A stretch of DNA of 64,000 nucleotides from Basidiobolus meristosporus CBS 931.73 (taxonomy: Eukaryota; Basidiobolomycota; Basidiobolomycetes; Basidiobolales; Basidiobolaceae): NCBI GenBank assembly GCA_002104905.1, contig MCFE01000087.1:1-64000 (forward strand), read 5' to 3'. Below are positions 12,541-22,720 of this stretch, piece after piece (position 1 is the first letter of the stretch; each line of letters opens with the position of its first letter). A program made the translations under genes and the position numbers. The notes below the pieces were generated by a model. The model was given only the letters and a program-made list of their open reading frames with translations, searched no databases and was not told the origin of the DNA.

Positions 12541-13395
12541 TTCCGCCGAAATCATGGGTGATCCCACATGTGATGGGATTTCGCATGGAGTATATGTTGG
12601 CCCCATCCATCCCAACCACTCCTTACAACGCATTTTATTCACAATTTATCTAAAAGCACCTGTGTGAGGATGGTTCCGTGTAGGAAGTCGTCGATTAAGC
12701 ACTAGGCCGTATATAAATTGAAGATTCAAGGATCGAGTTGGGTGCGGTACTCTCACAAACTAGGCCTTCGTGTCTGTTGATGGGGAGGAGCGCAATAACT
12801 TGACCTACAACAAATACAATATGACTACAATCAGAGCAAATAGCCAACCAGATGGGATAAAAGAAAGGGATAATGGCAGTAAATCGAAAGAGTGCACGTG
12901 AACCATAAGGCAAGAGTGTATGTGGCTTTAACACTCAACATTGTGAGTAAGTGTGGGTTGTAGGCTATGGTTGCGAGGGTAGGATCATAAGAGTAACCAT
13001 AATATTGGGAAAGAGAAAAGGAAGATGTGCATGGGGTGAATGGGAAAAAATGCCCAAGAATTACACGAATATAGAGGCGCCGTTAGTACAGTGGTAGAAT
13101 TGAAGCTTCCCAAGCTTTAGCCCCGGGTTCGATTCCCGGACGGCGCATACCTCTGAACCATAATTTTTGAGAAACTCTAGGACCTCATACGGCCAAGATA
13201 AGGCTAGGCGCATGCACCATTAAATCTGTCATCATTTCATACAAGTTAGATCAGACCTCATATGACTAATGGACACGAACTGCCGGAAATCGGAAATCAT
13301 TCAACTAATGATTCACGGACGCATGCACCAACTTCGGCTCTTCGAAAATGATTTTATGCGGTTGATGCATATGATTAAAGAATTAATATTAGCTC
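12541..13395 (+). repeat. Dispersed repeat R1 with embedded tRNA-Gly, copy a
   Basis: This ~850-bp unit recurs inverted at 20490-21325, where the match runs through the tRNA and ~250 bp beyond it. Shorter copies lie at 38953-39583 (plus) and 41885-42250 (minus). Shared landmarks are 'gatcccacatgtgatg', a TATATAAA box and 'ttcgtgtctgttgatgg'. The tRNA sits ~525 bp from the left landmark in copies a, b and c. A 79-codon ORF on the opposite strand is preserved in three copies, but probably only because the copies are young. Confidence 0.8.
13077..13147 (+). tRNA. tRNA-Gly (CCC), copy 2
   Basis: Identical to copy 1. It is embedded in repeat R1. The upstream ~115 bp, including 'ggaagatgtgcatggggtga', is shared with copies 3, 6 and 8. 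A T5 run lies about 18 nt downstream. Confidence 0.95.
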
Positions 13396-13409
13396 TAACA
13401 CTCAACATT

Positions 13410-13530
13410 GTGAGTTTTAGGCTAAGGTTGCGGGGGTAGAGTTACAATAACAAAAATATCGGGAAACAGAAAAGGAAGATGTGCATGGGGTGAATGTGAA
13501 GAAATGCCCAAGAATCACGCGAATATAGAG
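13410..13530 (+). repeat. Duplicated 5' flank of tRNA-Gly
   Basis: About 120 bp directly upstream of tRNA copy 3 repeats the upstream flank of copies 2, 6 and 8 with several differences. The tRNA was therefore duplicated together with its leader, and this copy is an older one. Confidence 0.75.
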
Positions 13531-13601
13531 GCGCCGTTAGTACAGTGGTAGAATTGAAGCTTCCCAAGCTTTAGCCCCGGGTTCGATTCCCGGACGGCGC
13601 A
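13531..13601 (+). tRNA. tRNA-Gly (CCC), copy 3
   Basis: Identical 71-nt gene with discriminator A. A T5 run follows within 15 nt. It lies only ~380 bp after copy 2 on the same strand. Its 3' flank is not shared with the other copies. Confidence 0.95.
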
Positions 13602-13606
13602 AAACC

Positions 13607-15337
13607 CCTTCATTTTTCACATTCTTATTCCTCAATTCTCTGTTACGCATTCCAATTTTGTGAAACTTTAGAGGTTACTGAGAGTGGGATCCTCGGCTTG
13701 AGGTGTCAATAAATCCTAGAAAAGTTATTCATCACATGTATATACCAACACTGTGTATTATATATATGTCTTTCCTGGCATGAGATGGCCATCTCCCTAA
13801 CTTCGATTTAACACCGCTGATCTCAAATCCATTAATTGCCAATATGATAATTGAAAGTTTGTTAATCCTGGTTAACTGTATTTCAACAAATCTAGTTTGC
13901 GTATTCATCCAGGCATCTTCGCACTTGGTTAGAGTTACAGAATTCTTAAGCTAAAGAACGGTTCACCTGAATGTCGAATGAAACGCTTCAGCTATAAACA
14001 CTGGACTCCCTTTGTGCATATATAGGTCTATATTTTCTGCTTACACTGATAGTGATTGTATTCTACATATATGGATCCACTTGCGAATATGAGAAAATAG
14101 GGAACGTTGGTGATTGCGAATTTATTGGTGCTTTTGGTCAAGGATTAAATTACTCAAAACTTTCTAAATCTTCTAAAGCTTGGAATATGCAATGCAGATT
14201 TGGAGTAATTAGAAAAGCATCAAAGTAATATTAGGAGTATCTTGATGAAGGGAAAACGAATGGTACGGCTGCATTGTTGGCATGATGAAGTTGTCTATGT
14301 CTGGAATTCGTCATTGACCAAGATTTGTGCATTTTATTCCACCAATTTTGTCTCAGAATAGGTAACTTGCACTTGACCTTCACTAATTCCAAGAATTAGC
14401 CAATATTTCATAAACGAAGTCTTAAGTAAATAACTCATAGCTTAGCAATAAGCGAAGTAGAATCTTGCGTTACATGAATGGTATAGGTGTAAACTGAATA
14501 TTTACAACAGTAAACTCGCAATGTGTGCCCAATTTTTGCAGTATAAAGGCCACGGTGAAAGTTGTCTGATATATGACAAATTTGGTTGAGTGCATATTTG
14601 TAATCCTTGGTCAGTGATTACCCATACATGTGGATGATTCCACTACAATAATAGTGCAGATTTATCATTGGTAAGGCGGAGAAATTGAAGTTTCCCAAGT
14701 TTAAGGCCACACATGATTGCTGGATGGTAGAAGTTTTGCATTTCCCTATGAAGCATTGTTCCTTACTATGTAAGTGCTTGTTCGATCAAAACCTTGTACA
14801 AGTATATATACTACCTTTACACCCAACAGATCATCAAGTAAGAATAACATAATCTTCTTGCTCCTCAGTCAATCCAGTATCTCCAATACTGCCACAACAG
14901 GCCCAACGTCGCTGTCTGTCCAACATGGAAATGTAATCTAATTGTAGGAAAGAAAGACATGTAGCATGCATGTGAATATAATATAGTGAATTCATTCACT
15001 TTTAGATAGAAGTACATTCTTTAACTCAAGAAGTTTGTAATTGCAAAAAACAATCAAGAGTGAGAGGATCAATGCAGATAATGATAATCATCAGGTTAAC
15101 AGTTCTCATATTGGCAGCAATCCAGTTTGAGAGGTATGGTGTAAGATAAAATATCAGGGACATGACTATTGTATTTCCAAAAATATTACTGTATAAGGAG
15201 CATAATTTCAGATGGGTAAAGATTCTTCTAGTGTTGAAACATGTAGTGAATACGCATTCTAAAAATGAAGCCATGGGTATACAAATCATTACATCCTTGG
15301 AAAATTACCACAGTATTGGTTCAAAAAAGAAATGATT
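13607..15337. other. Intergenic, AT-rich, with degenerate repeats
   Basis: No protein gene is recognised. It contains a tRNA-Gly relic at 14655-14728 and a partial LTR-G-like 3' end at about 14795-14905. The part at 15240-15337 is repeated inverted at 38516-38620 beside tRNA copy 7. Confidence 0.5.
14655..14728 (+). pseudogene. Degenerate tRNA-Gly (CCC) relic
   Basis: The stretch 'attgaagtttcccaagttta' matches the anticodon arm of the intact gene except for C-to-T changes in the stem. Upstream 'atcattggtaag' resembles the D arm, and downstream 'gattgctggatgg' resembles the end of the T arm and the acceptor. The acceptor and T stems no longer pair, so it is unlikely to give a functional tRNA. 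Confidence 0.65.
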
Positions 15338-15408
15338 TGCGCCGTCCGGGAATCGAACCCGGGGCTAAAGCTTGGGAAGCTTCAATTCTACCACTGTACT
15401 AACGGCGC
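15338..15408 (-). tRNA. tRNA-Gly (CCC), copy 4
   Basis: Identical gene on the minus strand, with a T6 run just downstream. The ~105 bp of its 3' flank is repeated beside copy 7 (38516-38620), so tRNA and trailer were copied together. No LTR lies at its 5' side. Confidence 0.95.
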
Positions 15409-15409
15409 C

Positions 15410-16454
15410 TCTGTATTGATTTTTAGTTCTCTGAAATAAACAATTAATATATGGCCAGGTTTGCGCGATGTTCCTTTCAGTGGAGATCATGAATATCACC
15501 AGTCCTATCCTATTGATAAAGATGATTTGAGGTTTGCTTTTCATTGCTAGCTGATTTTGGCTACTTCTACCTAGTAGGCTTTGTTCAATAATACTTGACC
15601 TCAGTTAAATTCCATATCACAGCAGCATTGATGTAAAATTTTCGAGATTTTTAAACGTATGAGCCAGCAAACATCCTAATATTGTACAAAATACTGTATC
15701 AACGCACAAACCAGACTTCTTGTAATCACACGTATTGTTTAATAAAGCTTCATATTTACTGCATGGACAACAGATAGTCATGATCAGAGTATGTACTCAT
15801 TAGAAAGGTTGACAGAGAGAAGGAATGCATTGACGTATTTCTATTCACTAGATGAGGCGAATTACAAACGAGGTTTGTTGAAATCCTGGTGAACATGAAT
15901 GTCGAGTAGCTTTACCAGCTGATGATACTGATATATTTGTATTCAGGAGAACAAAAGGCATTTATATATAGCTATTACTGATAAATCGACGTTCAAATTT
16001 ACTGCTATTTAAAGTTGGGTATTCAATCGTTTGGACGGTGTTTAGAATATGCGAGGAAAATTTGGCAAAGTTAGTATGAAGATGATATAATGAGATATAT
16101 TGGACAAAACAGACCCACTTCTTTTTTCTTGTTGTCAATCTTCCCCTTACCAACCTGGTATGCTAGATCAAGTTGTTACTCGACCTCGATATTTCACACT
16201 AGATTTCCGGAAACCCTAACGAGCATGCTATATGGGACCATTATCCATCCAAATAGGAAATCATGCTAAACCAAAAGGATTGACAAAAGTAGGCTGACAA
16301 ATAGTTGGAAATTGTCTAAAAACATGAAGACTTACTGATCCTGCAACATGATTCCTTCTATTGAAAATTCAGAAGCTCCTCTAAAAAATCAGAGTAATAT
16401 CGGAGAAACTGCATCGAGCTGAGGTTTGCCATCGAGGAAAGAAAAGGAAGACGT
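15410..16454. other. Intergenic region, no gene seen
   Basis: AT-rich DNA without coding character. The last ~130 bp (16325-16454), the 3' flank of tRNA copy 5, is a diverged relative of the spacer end next to tRNA copies 10 and 13 (shared 'gaatttc.agtagaagg'-like stretch). Confidence 0.4.
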
Positions 16455-16525
16455 TGCGCCGTCCGGGAATCGAACCCGGGGCTAAAGCTTGGGAAGCTTC
16501 AATTCTACCACTGTACTAACGGCGC
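16455..16525 (-). tRNA. tRNA-Gly (CCC), copy 5
   Basis: Identical gene with a T4 run downstream. Its 5' end (16525) is followed after 10 nt by LTR family A. Confidence 0.95.
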
Positions 16526-16535
16526 CTCTATATTT

Positions 16536-16857
16536 TGTTATAGAGTAAGGAGTCAGTCGATGTCAAGTGACATCAACGCGTACAAAGACGACTTAGCAGC
16601 CAGGGAAAAGCAAAACAAGACAAATCACCAGACTCACAATAAGGTATAAATACCAATCAAACAATCAAATAAAGGGAGAAGTTTGGTTAGAAGCAGGAAG
16701 AGCGGTAGAAACGAATATTATTTTGAATATATTTCTACTAGTCACCATCCTAAACTCTGAAGAGATATTCTTACACTACTCCATCGAATCTACGAGATAA
16801 CATACACGTTATCTAATTCCGTACTCTTTAAAGGCATTACTCTTCAGGTACGTAACG
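16536..16857 (+). mobile_element. Solo LTR, family A, upstream of tRNA-Gly copy 5
   Basis: This 322-bp unit starts TGTTAT and ends CGTAACG. It is homologous along its length to 40155-40476 and, inverted, to 40804-41088, 46502-46824 and 54908-55234. It contains a TATA-like 'ggtataaat' in the middle. No primer-binding site follows, so it is a solo LTR. It lies 10 nt from the tRNA 5' end. Confidence 0.85.
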
Positions 16858-17601
16858 AATCGATTAACGACCACGATAGACCTTAACCAAAATATGATGA
16901 TTTCAAAACCGAATTTTACAGTGCATTAGGATGTAGCGCCTATATCTTTCAGTTTATGTAAAAGATAGTAGTTCTCACTATACGTAGTATAAATTGGTGC
17001 TCTGAGTGTGGCTCATAAGTAGCTGCAATAAGCAAGGAGCTACACCATTGCTATCTCTGTGTGAAGTTTTGTAGTAGCTTAGATACATAATTCTGGCATT
17101 TTTACACATGTTATAAACTATTTTGAATGGCAAGTTCTCTTCTGCATTAGTTGAAGGTTTAACGATATCCCAATACGGTGTAACAATGGTTGGAGCATGT
17201 TTTAACTGACTTGTAATCCACTTCATATTCACACTGTGGAAATCTAGCTGAGAACAAATCAATAAACCTGCTGGCCATTCATTGGTCGAGCTAAGGGCTA
17301 TGGAAGTTGTGGAGTAGATCATTGTTGATGGCTGATCATAGCCCCCAGAGTACATTGGTGTTACTAAAAGGAGATTTCCAATTTCCAAATAATGGCCGCT
17401 TAGTACCAGAACCCTCTATCACCAGTTTCAAATAGACAGCGTGAGCTAAGACTCATGAACCCAGGGTTTATAAATAGGATTCGGATTAATGTCAAGAAAC
17501 ACACAAAGATTCATAGTGCAAAGAAATATATGTATAACGATGAAAAAATTGACAAAAAACAACACAACAGGGTGTTGACTGGCTGTGGTAGCTTTGTATA
17601 A
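16858..17601. other. Region downstream of glyoxalase II
   Basis: A 136-codon minus-strand ORF (17388-16978) is present. It has no recognised motif, and neither its start context nor its composition is persuasive, so I do not call it a gene. Confidence 0.35.
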
Positions 17602-18791
17602 TTATTGAAAGGAGTTTTTCATCTCTCTCAACGCAGACATGACCTCGACAGGATTGGTAGAGCCTACGTGCTGCTGAATTGCTGGCTCACTGTCAAGTTT
17701 GTTAGAGAAGCTCTCCTCGCAAAGGCTCACTCGTGGATACTTACTGAACTCGCATGAATGGATTGAACATCAACTCCTCGCCAATTGTACTAGGAACTGT
17801 AATGAGGTTGGATTGACACCAGGTTATCTTGTTCTACAAAACGGATCAGAATCGTCGCATCAGCTTTGTTCGTCACTCGACTTACCAGCAGAGCTGCGTT
17901 GTTAGGTTCTATGGAGAGTGCGAACTGGTAAATCAGAAGCAAGGTTAAGATGGATAACAGATAATGGTCTGGATGTGCAAGCTCACTCTAAGATTTGCCC
18001 GTGTGTATTCGTGCCCACAGTACACCTTTGTCTCGGATGGTAGGGTAGCCAAAACATTGCACAATGAATTGTACATATCTTCAGCGGTCCCTTCGAAAAA
18101 CTTCCCACATCCAGCTATATTCGGTCTAGAGTAAGAAGATATTTGGCAAAGATGAACTGGTGGGCTCGGCACTAACCAACGAACAATGTATCGCCTGTAA
18201 ATACTGCCGTCTCGTTTCCATCTTGGATGAAGTATGATACGCTTCCCTTGGTATGCCCGACGGTGAGTAAACCCTTGACTGTTAAAGAGCCCACCTATAG
18301 TAGTACCGGTTAGTTTCGAGTTGAATCTACACATGTACATATATTTAAAAGTTGTATTGACCTGAAATTCTTCGTTACTCTTTACTACATAATTTATTTG
18401 AGGTATACGTGCATCAGCACCATATACCAATAGACCAGGTTTTATGGACAACAGTTCCACATTACCACCTGCATGATCCCTGTTCAAAGTGAAAAGACTT
18501 GTTACAAAACCTGCTATTGAATTTAGGCTGAGCTATTCCCCTTTACCAATGGTGGTGTGTTGTGAACACGCTTTTAATATTAACACCCGCTTGTGCTGCT
18601 GCTTGTAGAACTTTGGAGGGCTCGGCTGGATCTACAGCTATAGCTATTTACAAGAAAGGTCAAGTTGAAATGCAGAACAATAGGTCGAATTAATTGATAA
18701 GGATGGAGCGCGTCTTACCCTCGCCAGTTTTATCATCTATAACCAAATACGAATAGTTGTCTTCTAATACAGGAACAGCGATTACTCTCAT
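17602..18791 (-). CDS. Glyoxalase II (hydroxyacylglutathione hydrolase)
   Basis: Eight small exons (18791-18719, 18643-18547, 18479-18362, 18294-18177, 18114-17987, 17924-17886, 17833-17745, 17689-17602) join in frame to 249 aa, the normal family length. The metallo-beta-lactamase motif THHHWDHAGG spans the exon 2/3 junction. GHTKGS and FTGDTLF supply further metal ligands, and YCGHEYT gives a ligand and glutathione-site residues. The C-terminal NPFMRV and helical tail complete the substrate-binding domain. The enzyme hydrolyses S-lactoylglutathione to D-lactate and glutathione in methylglyoxal detoxification. No mitochondrial presequence is seen, so it is probably cytosolic. Confidence 0.93.
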
Positions 18792-19785
18792 TGTTGCGAC
18801 TAGGTGTGGATACGTTAAAGGATTTTCATTAATTCGTTGACATTTGTGGTGTGTCCAGGAGCGATTTACCTGACTTTGAAGAACGTCTATAATAAACAGG
18901 TAGACAACAATAAATAACAAGCAGGAAATTGAACGCGTTGCAAGCGATAAAAACCAATACGAGAGCTGGATAGTAGTGACTTCAGTTACCCAACGCTGTA
19001 GTATTAATTAGCGCAATCAACTACAAAATCGAGAAAATCATTCAACAATGGCTACGTTCTGGGAGTATATTATGGAAAATGGCGCTCGTAGAATGGGCTT
19101 TTATGGAATTCACGTGATAGATTGATAAAACAATGTAATCAGATTAGACAATTGGGGAGTTTTCGCAGCAAGTCCATATTCAAAAATTCCGAAACTATTG
19201 CAAATTAGTTAGCTTTAAGCTCACAATACGCTAGGGACCCAAACATTCCTTTACTAAAAATCGACATTATCTCCTCGCATCTTTCTATTTGGAGAACATG
19301 ATCACGAAGGTATTATCTTCGTAAACGATCGTTATCTGAGCATTTGTTTTGAGCATGGAAATATGAGCCGATGGGTTTAACCAACGAAAATGCCAAGAAT
19401 TGTTATGCTGGACATGCAGTGCCTTATGACGTGTTGATCAACATGAAGTCTGGAGCCTGGGATATGAAAATGCTACGAGATCCACCACTCAGACATCACA
19501 ATTGTTTGGTAAGCATTTGTGACACGAATTTGAAAGCAGTGAAAACACTTCATAATCAGTCGCACATGTCTATGCCAATACTGCGAATCTCCCTATTCAT
19601 GTGACCGTTACAATTTGCTCATAGCTTGCCCTGATTGGCGAAAGTCACATTTAATATGATGAGTGGTTTTGAGACAAGCCCAGCAGTATAAAGCCACAGC
19701 TCTGACGCCATCACTGTCATTTTAAACCTAGCAAACCTGCCCATACAACCTATTCCCTCTCCTTCCTCACTTGAGCTTCCAACTT
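18792..19785. other. Divergent intergenic region
   Basis: It lies between glyoxalase II (minus) and the RPEL gene (plus) and probably holds both promoters. A 25-codon ORF at 19048-19125 and a 77-codon ORF at 19371-19604 have no recognisable features. Confidence 0.4.
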
Positions 19786-20337
19786 ATGGGTAACTTATCT
19801 TCGGAGGGATGCACCATGTTGCTGATATTAATGGATTATTGCTTGCAGCATCCCCTGATCACCAGAAAAAGCTAGAGCAATTCCTCGCTAATCGCCCCGG
19901 AAGCAAGGAGTTGGTAGACAAGAATATCATTAGAGGTAACAATTCTGACTGAATCCAATCCGGGTTCCCTCGCTCACTACGCCTCATAGACCCGAATGTT
20001 GCACCCACCCTTCAAGCCGCCATGAAGGACCTTGAGCGAGCCAAAATTAATGATCAGTTAGGCCACAAGATCCAAAATAGACCAACGAAGGATGACTTGG
20101 TCCAACATAACATCCTCAAAGGTTTGTATTGATCCATTCCGAGTTGTTGGGTATCACCATCGCTGATACAGTTTCTTAGATTCCAAAGCTGCACCTTCAT
20201 TACAGGCCCAGGAAGTGAGATTGGCCAGAAGCCAGCTACAAGATACACTGGGAGATAAAATCAATCGTCGGCCTTCTGCCAATGAATTGCTGGAGCAACA
20301 CGTTTTGAACGAGGAGGATCTCGAGCGTCTTCAATAA
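19786..20337 (+). CDS. Small protein with three RPEL repeats
   Basis: Four exons (19786-19789, 19849-19935, 19990-20121, 20180-20337) join in frame to 126 aa. It holds three RPEL actin-binding motifs whose Arg-Pro pairs are at about residues 17-18, 61-62 and 105-106. The period is exactly 44 aa, with the form L..[KF]L/I..RP...[ED]LV..[NH]I[IL]. Each repeat lies on its own exon and every intron is phase 1, which points to growth by exon duplication. RPEL motifs bind G-actin, so a role in actin sensing or sequestration is inferred. The tiny first exon (ATG G) is supported by a 59-nt GT-AG intron with a branch-like sequence. An alternative start at 19809 would add an N-terminus instead. Confidence 0.8.
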
Positions 20338-20489
20338 TGATCGACTGTAGTATATATTTCTACCAAATGCACACTTGTTGTTAAATATGTCCCTGGTTTA
20401 TAAATAATAAATGTCAATGCTAGTCCTAAGATTCGATGTGTAAATCATAGAGGGGCATGCCGGGCGCATACAGAAAACATTGGTTCTTT

Positions 20490-21325
20490 AATAATATGCA
20501 TCAACCGCATAAAATCATTTTCGAAGAGCCGAAGTTGGTGCATGCGTCCGTGAATCATTATTTGAATGCTTTCCGATTTCCGGCAGTTCGTGTCCATTAG
20601 TCATATGAGGTCTGATCTAACTTGTATGAAATGATGACAGATTTAATGGTGCATGCGCCTAGCCTTATCTTGGCCGTATGAGGTCCTAGAGTTTCTCAAA
20701 AATTATGGTTCAGAGGTATGCGCCGTCCGGGAATCGAACCCGGGGCTAAAGCTTGGGAAGCTTCAATTCTACCACTGTACTAACGGCGCCTCTATATTCG
20801 TGTAATTCTTGGGCATTTCTTGCCATTCATCCCATGCACATCTTCCTTTTCTCTTTCCCAATATTATGGTTACTCTTATGATCCTACCCTCGCAACCATA
20901 GCCTAAAACCCACACTTACTCACAATGTTGAGTGTTAAAGCCACATACACTCTTGCCTTTTGGTTCACGTGCACTCTTACGATTTCCTGCCTTTAACCCT
21001 TTCTTTTATCCCATCTGGTTGGCTATTTGCTCTGATTGTAGTCATGTTGTATTTGTTGTAGGTCAAGTTATTGCGCTCCTCCCCATCAACAGACACGAAG
21101 GCCTAGTTTGTGAGAGTACCGCACCCAACTCGATCCTTGAATCTTCAATTTATATACGGCCTAGTGCTTAATCGACGACTTCCTACACGGAACCATCCTC
21201 ACATAGGTGCTTTTAGATAAATTGTGAATAAAATGCGTTGTAAGGAATGGTTGGGATGGATGGGGCCAACATATACTCCATGCGAAATCCCATCACATGT
21301 GGGATCACCCATGATTTCGGCGAAA
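20490..21325 (-). repeat. Dispersed repeat R1, copy b (inverted)
   Basis: Reverse complement of 12541-13395, including the embedded tRNA-Gly and both flanks. Differences are few and scattered. The two copies form the arms of an ~8.8-kb inverted repeat. Confidence 0.85.
20719..20789 (-). tRNA. tRNA-Gly (CCC), copy 6
   Basis: Identical gene on the minus strand, within inverted repeat R1b. Both flanks match those of copy 2. Confidence 0.95.
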
Positions 21326-21595
21326 TTTGCTGATATCATGGAGTTATGGATAATATCCGATTTTTGATAAACAGATAGGCGTATGTTTTTCTCAGCATTA
21401 TGATGAAGTAACGCTTTATGGATTAAACTATTATAGGCTTCTCCACAATTTGCTGGCCGGCGTAACTGTTAAAACTGTAGACAACAGCCACTAGCTCTAA
21501 CATTGATATCCATCTGGCCCGATCAAGAATCAGATGGCTATAATAAGGGCAAGCCTCCTTACAAGAGAGGATGATACTATCAATTGGTATTTATT

Positions 21596-22022
21596 TCATT
21601 TTTTTTCTATAATAGTAAACGCCTCAATAGACTCCTTATGTGGCTCCAGACGAAGATACGTAATGTCGGTGCTCAGGTATAATTTATCCTCGCTCTCTCC
21701 ATGTTCGTTGACCGCTTTGAAAGCAAAAAATTCACCTCCAGTATGATCAACCTTAAAGTTATATTTCTTTCCCTCCGAATGCAGTATGGTCTTCTTTCCT
21801 TCCTTGGTGCACAGGAAGCCATCCTTAAACGAAAATACCGACTCCTCAGAGCTAGCGATATCTAATTCTCCATCGCTTTTGTATCCAATGTAATGGCCGT
21901 CGTGGTGGCGAATGAGTCCAGTTTTGGGAAGTGCTACAGATTCGATCAAAAGCAAAAGCTCGATTTAGTCTTTGTAGGAATATACACTATGTGTATGTAC
22001 ACTTACAAGTAGCAGAACTCAT
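21596..22022 (-). CDS. Small protein of unknown function, 117 aa
   Basis: Two exons (22022-22007 and 21933-21596) join at a GT-AG intron to give 117 aa starting MSSATSLPKTG. There is no signal peptide or membrane segment. The sequence alternates short hydrophobic and polar stretches with glycine turns (HDGHYIGYKSDGEL, KDGFLCTKEGKK). This suggests an all-beta fold, perhaps one beta-trefoil-like unit as in fascin or ricin-B folds, but no family signature is certain. The intron placement removes the less likely upstream reading and gives a good ATG. The protein lies alone between repeat R1b and a secreted mucin gene. Confidence 0.6.
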
Positions 22023-22049
22023 CTAATCAGTGGGGGCGAATGGATATCT

Positions 22050-22106
22050 ATCGTCTTGTATAATCTCCTGTTGTTGCTATCTATCGTCTTTTATAATCTC
22101 CTATCT
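22050..22106 (+). repeat. Short direct duplication
   Basis: The stretch 'atctatcgtcttgtataat' is repeated almost at once as 'atctatcgtcttttataat', a spaced tandem duplication with a period of about 30 bp upstream of the 117-aa gene. Confidence 0.7.
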
Positions 22107-22720
22107 TCTCTACTTACGTCAACTTCTGCCCATGACGAAGCATTTGTGATGTAAGTGAGAAATAGATTCTAGTGAAGGGTTAGGGTAAATCATAGCTATG
22201 TGGCTTATGTATTGATATGGGATGACGTAGGGAAACTTGGGCTGGGTAGATGGGGTCTTACTCGAAATATAAAGAGCTGACATTGGGAGATTTGCAATCT
22301 TTCACGTTCAGCTTTTCCCAGATTTCAATTGGAATATAATCTGATACCTATGCTACGCTATATAAATAGGTGGATCAAAGGCGTATCGCTTAGAGTCAGA
22401 AAAAATTCCTCGGCAACTACTATTTTGGGACTCCATGAGTGACTCTCACAACTGCTGGCCAGTTTGCCGCGATCATAGGTTGGATAGCATGGTTTGTTGG
22501 CAATTGTTACCTTCATTTCTGACATACAATATGGATCAATCATAACGGAGGAAACTCGGCTTGACGACATTCCCAAACCGAAAATGGAATTTTATCAACT
22601 GCTTAATTAATCTCTTATTTTAACTCACCACGCCAATGCTATCACATTATCTACCATGATTGGGGTTTCAGCTATATAAGAGAAGAACGGTTGAGGGATG
22701 TTTTTCACAGCATCGTCAGA
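22107..22720. other. Intergenic; promoter region of the mucin gene
   Basis: No gene is seen. A 'tatataag' TATA-like box is at about 22673, some 47 bp before the chosen ATG. Confidence 0.4.

Noticed and set aside
16978-17388. 136-codon minus-strand ORF
   Set aside because: No motif, no splice context and AT-rich composition like the surrounding repeat DNA.
20932-21171. 79-codon ORF conserved in R1 copies a, b and c
   Set aside because: Its sequence is low in coding character. It is preserved because the repeat copies are recent, and it overlaps the TATA-like box and flank of the repeat.
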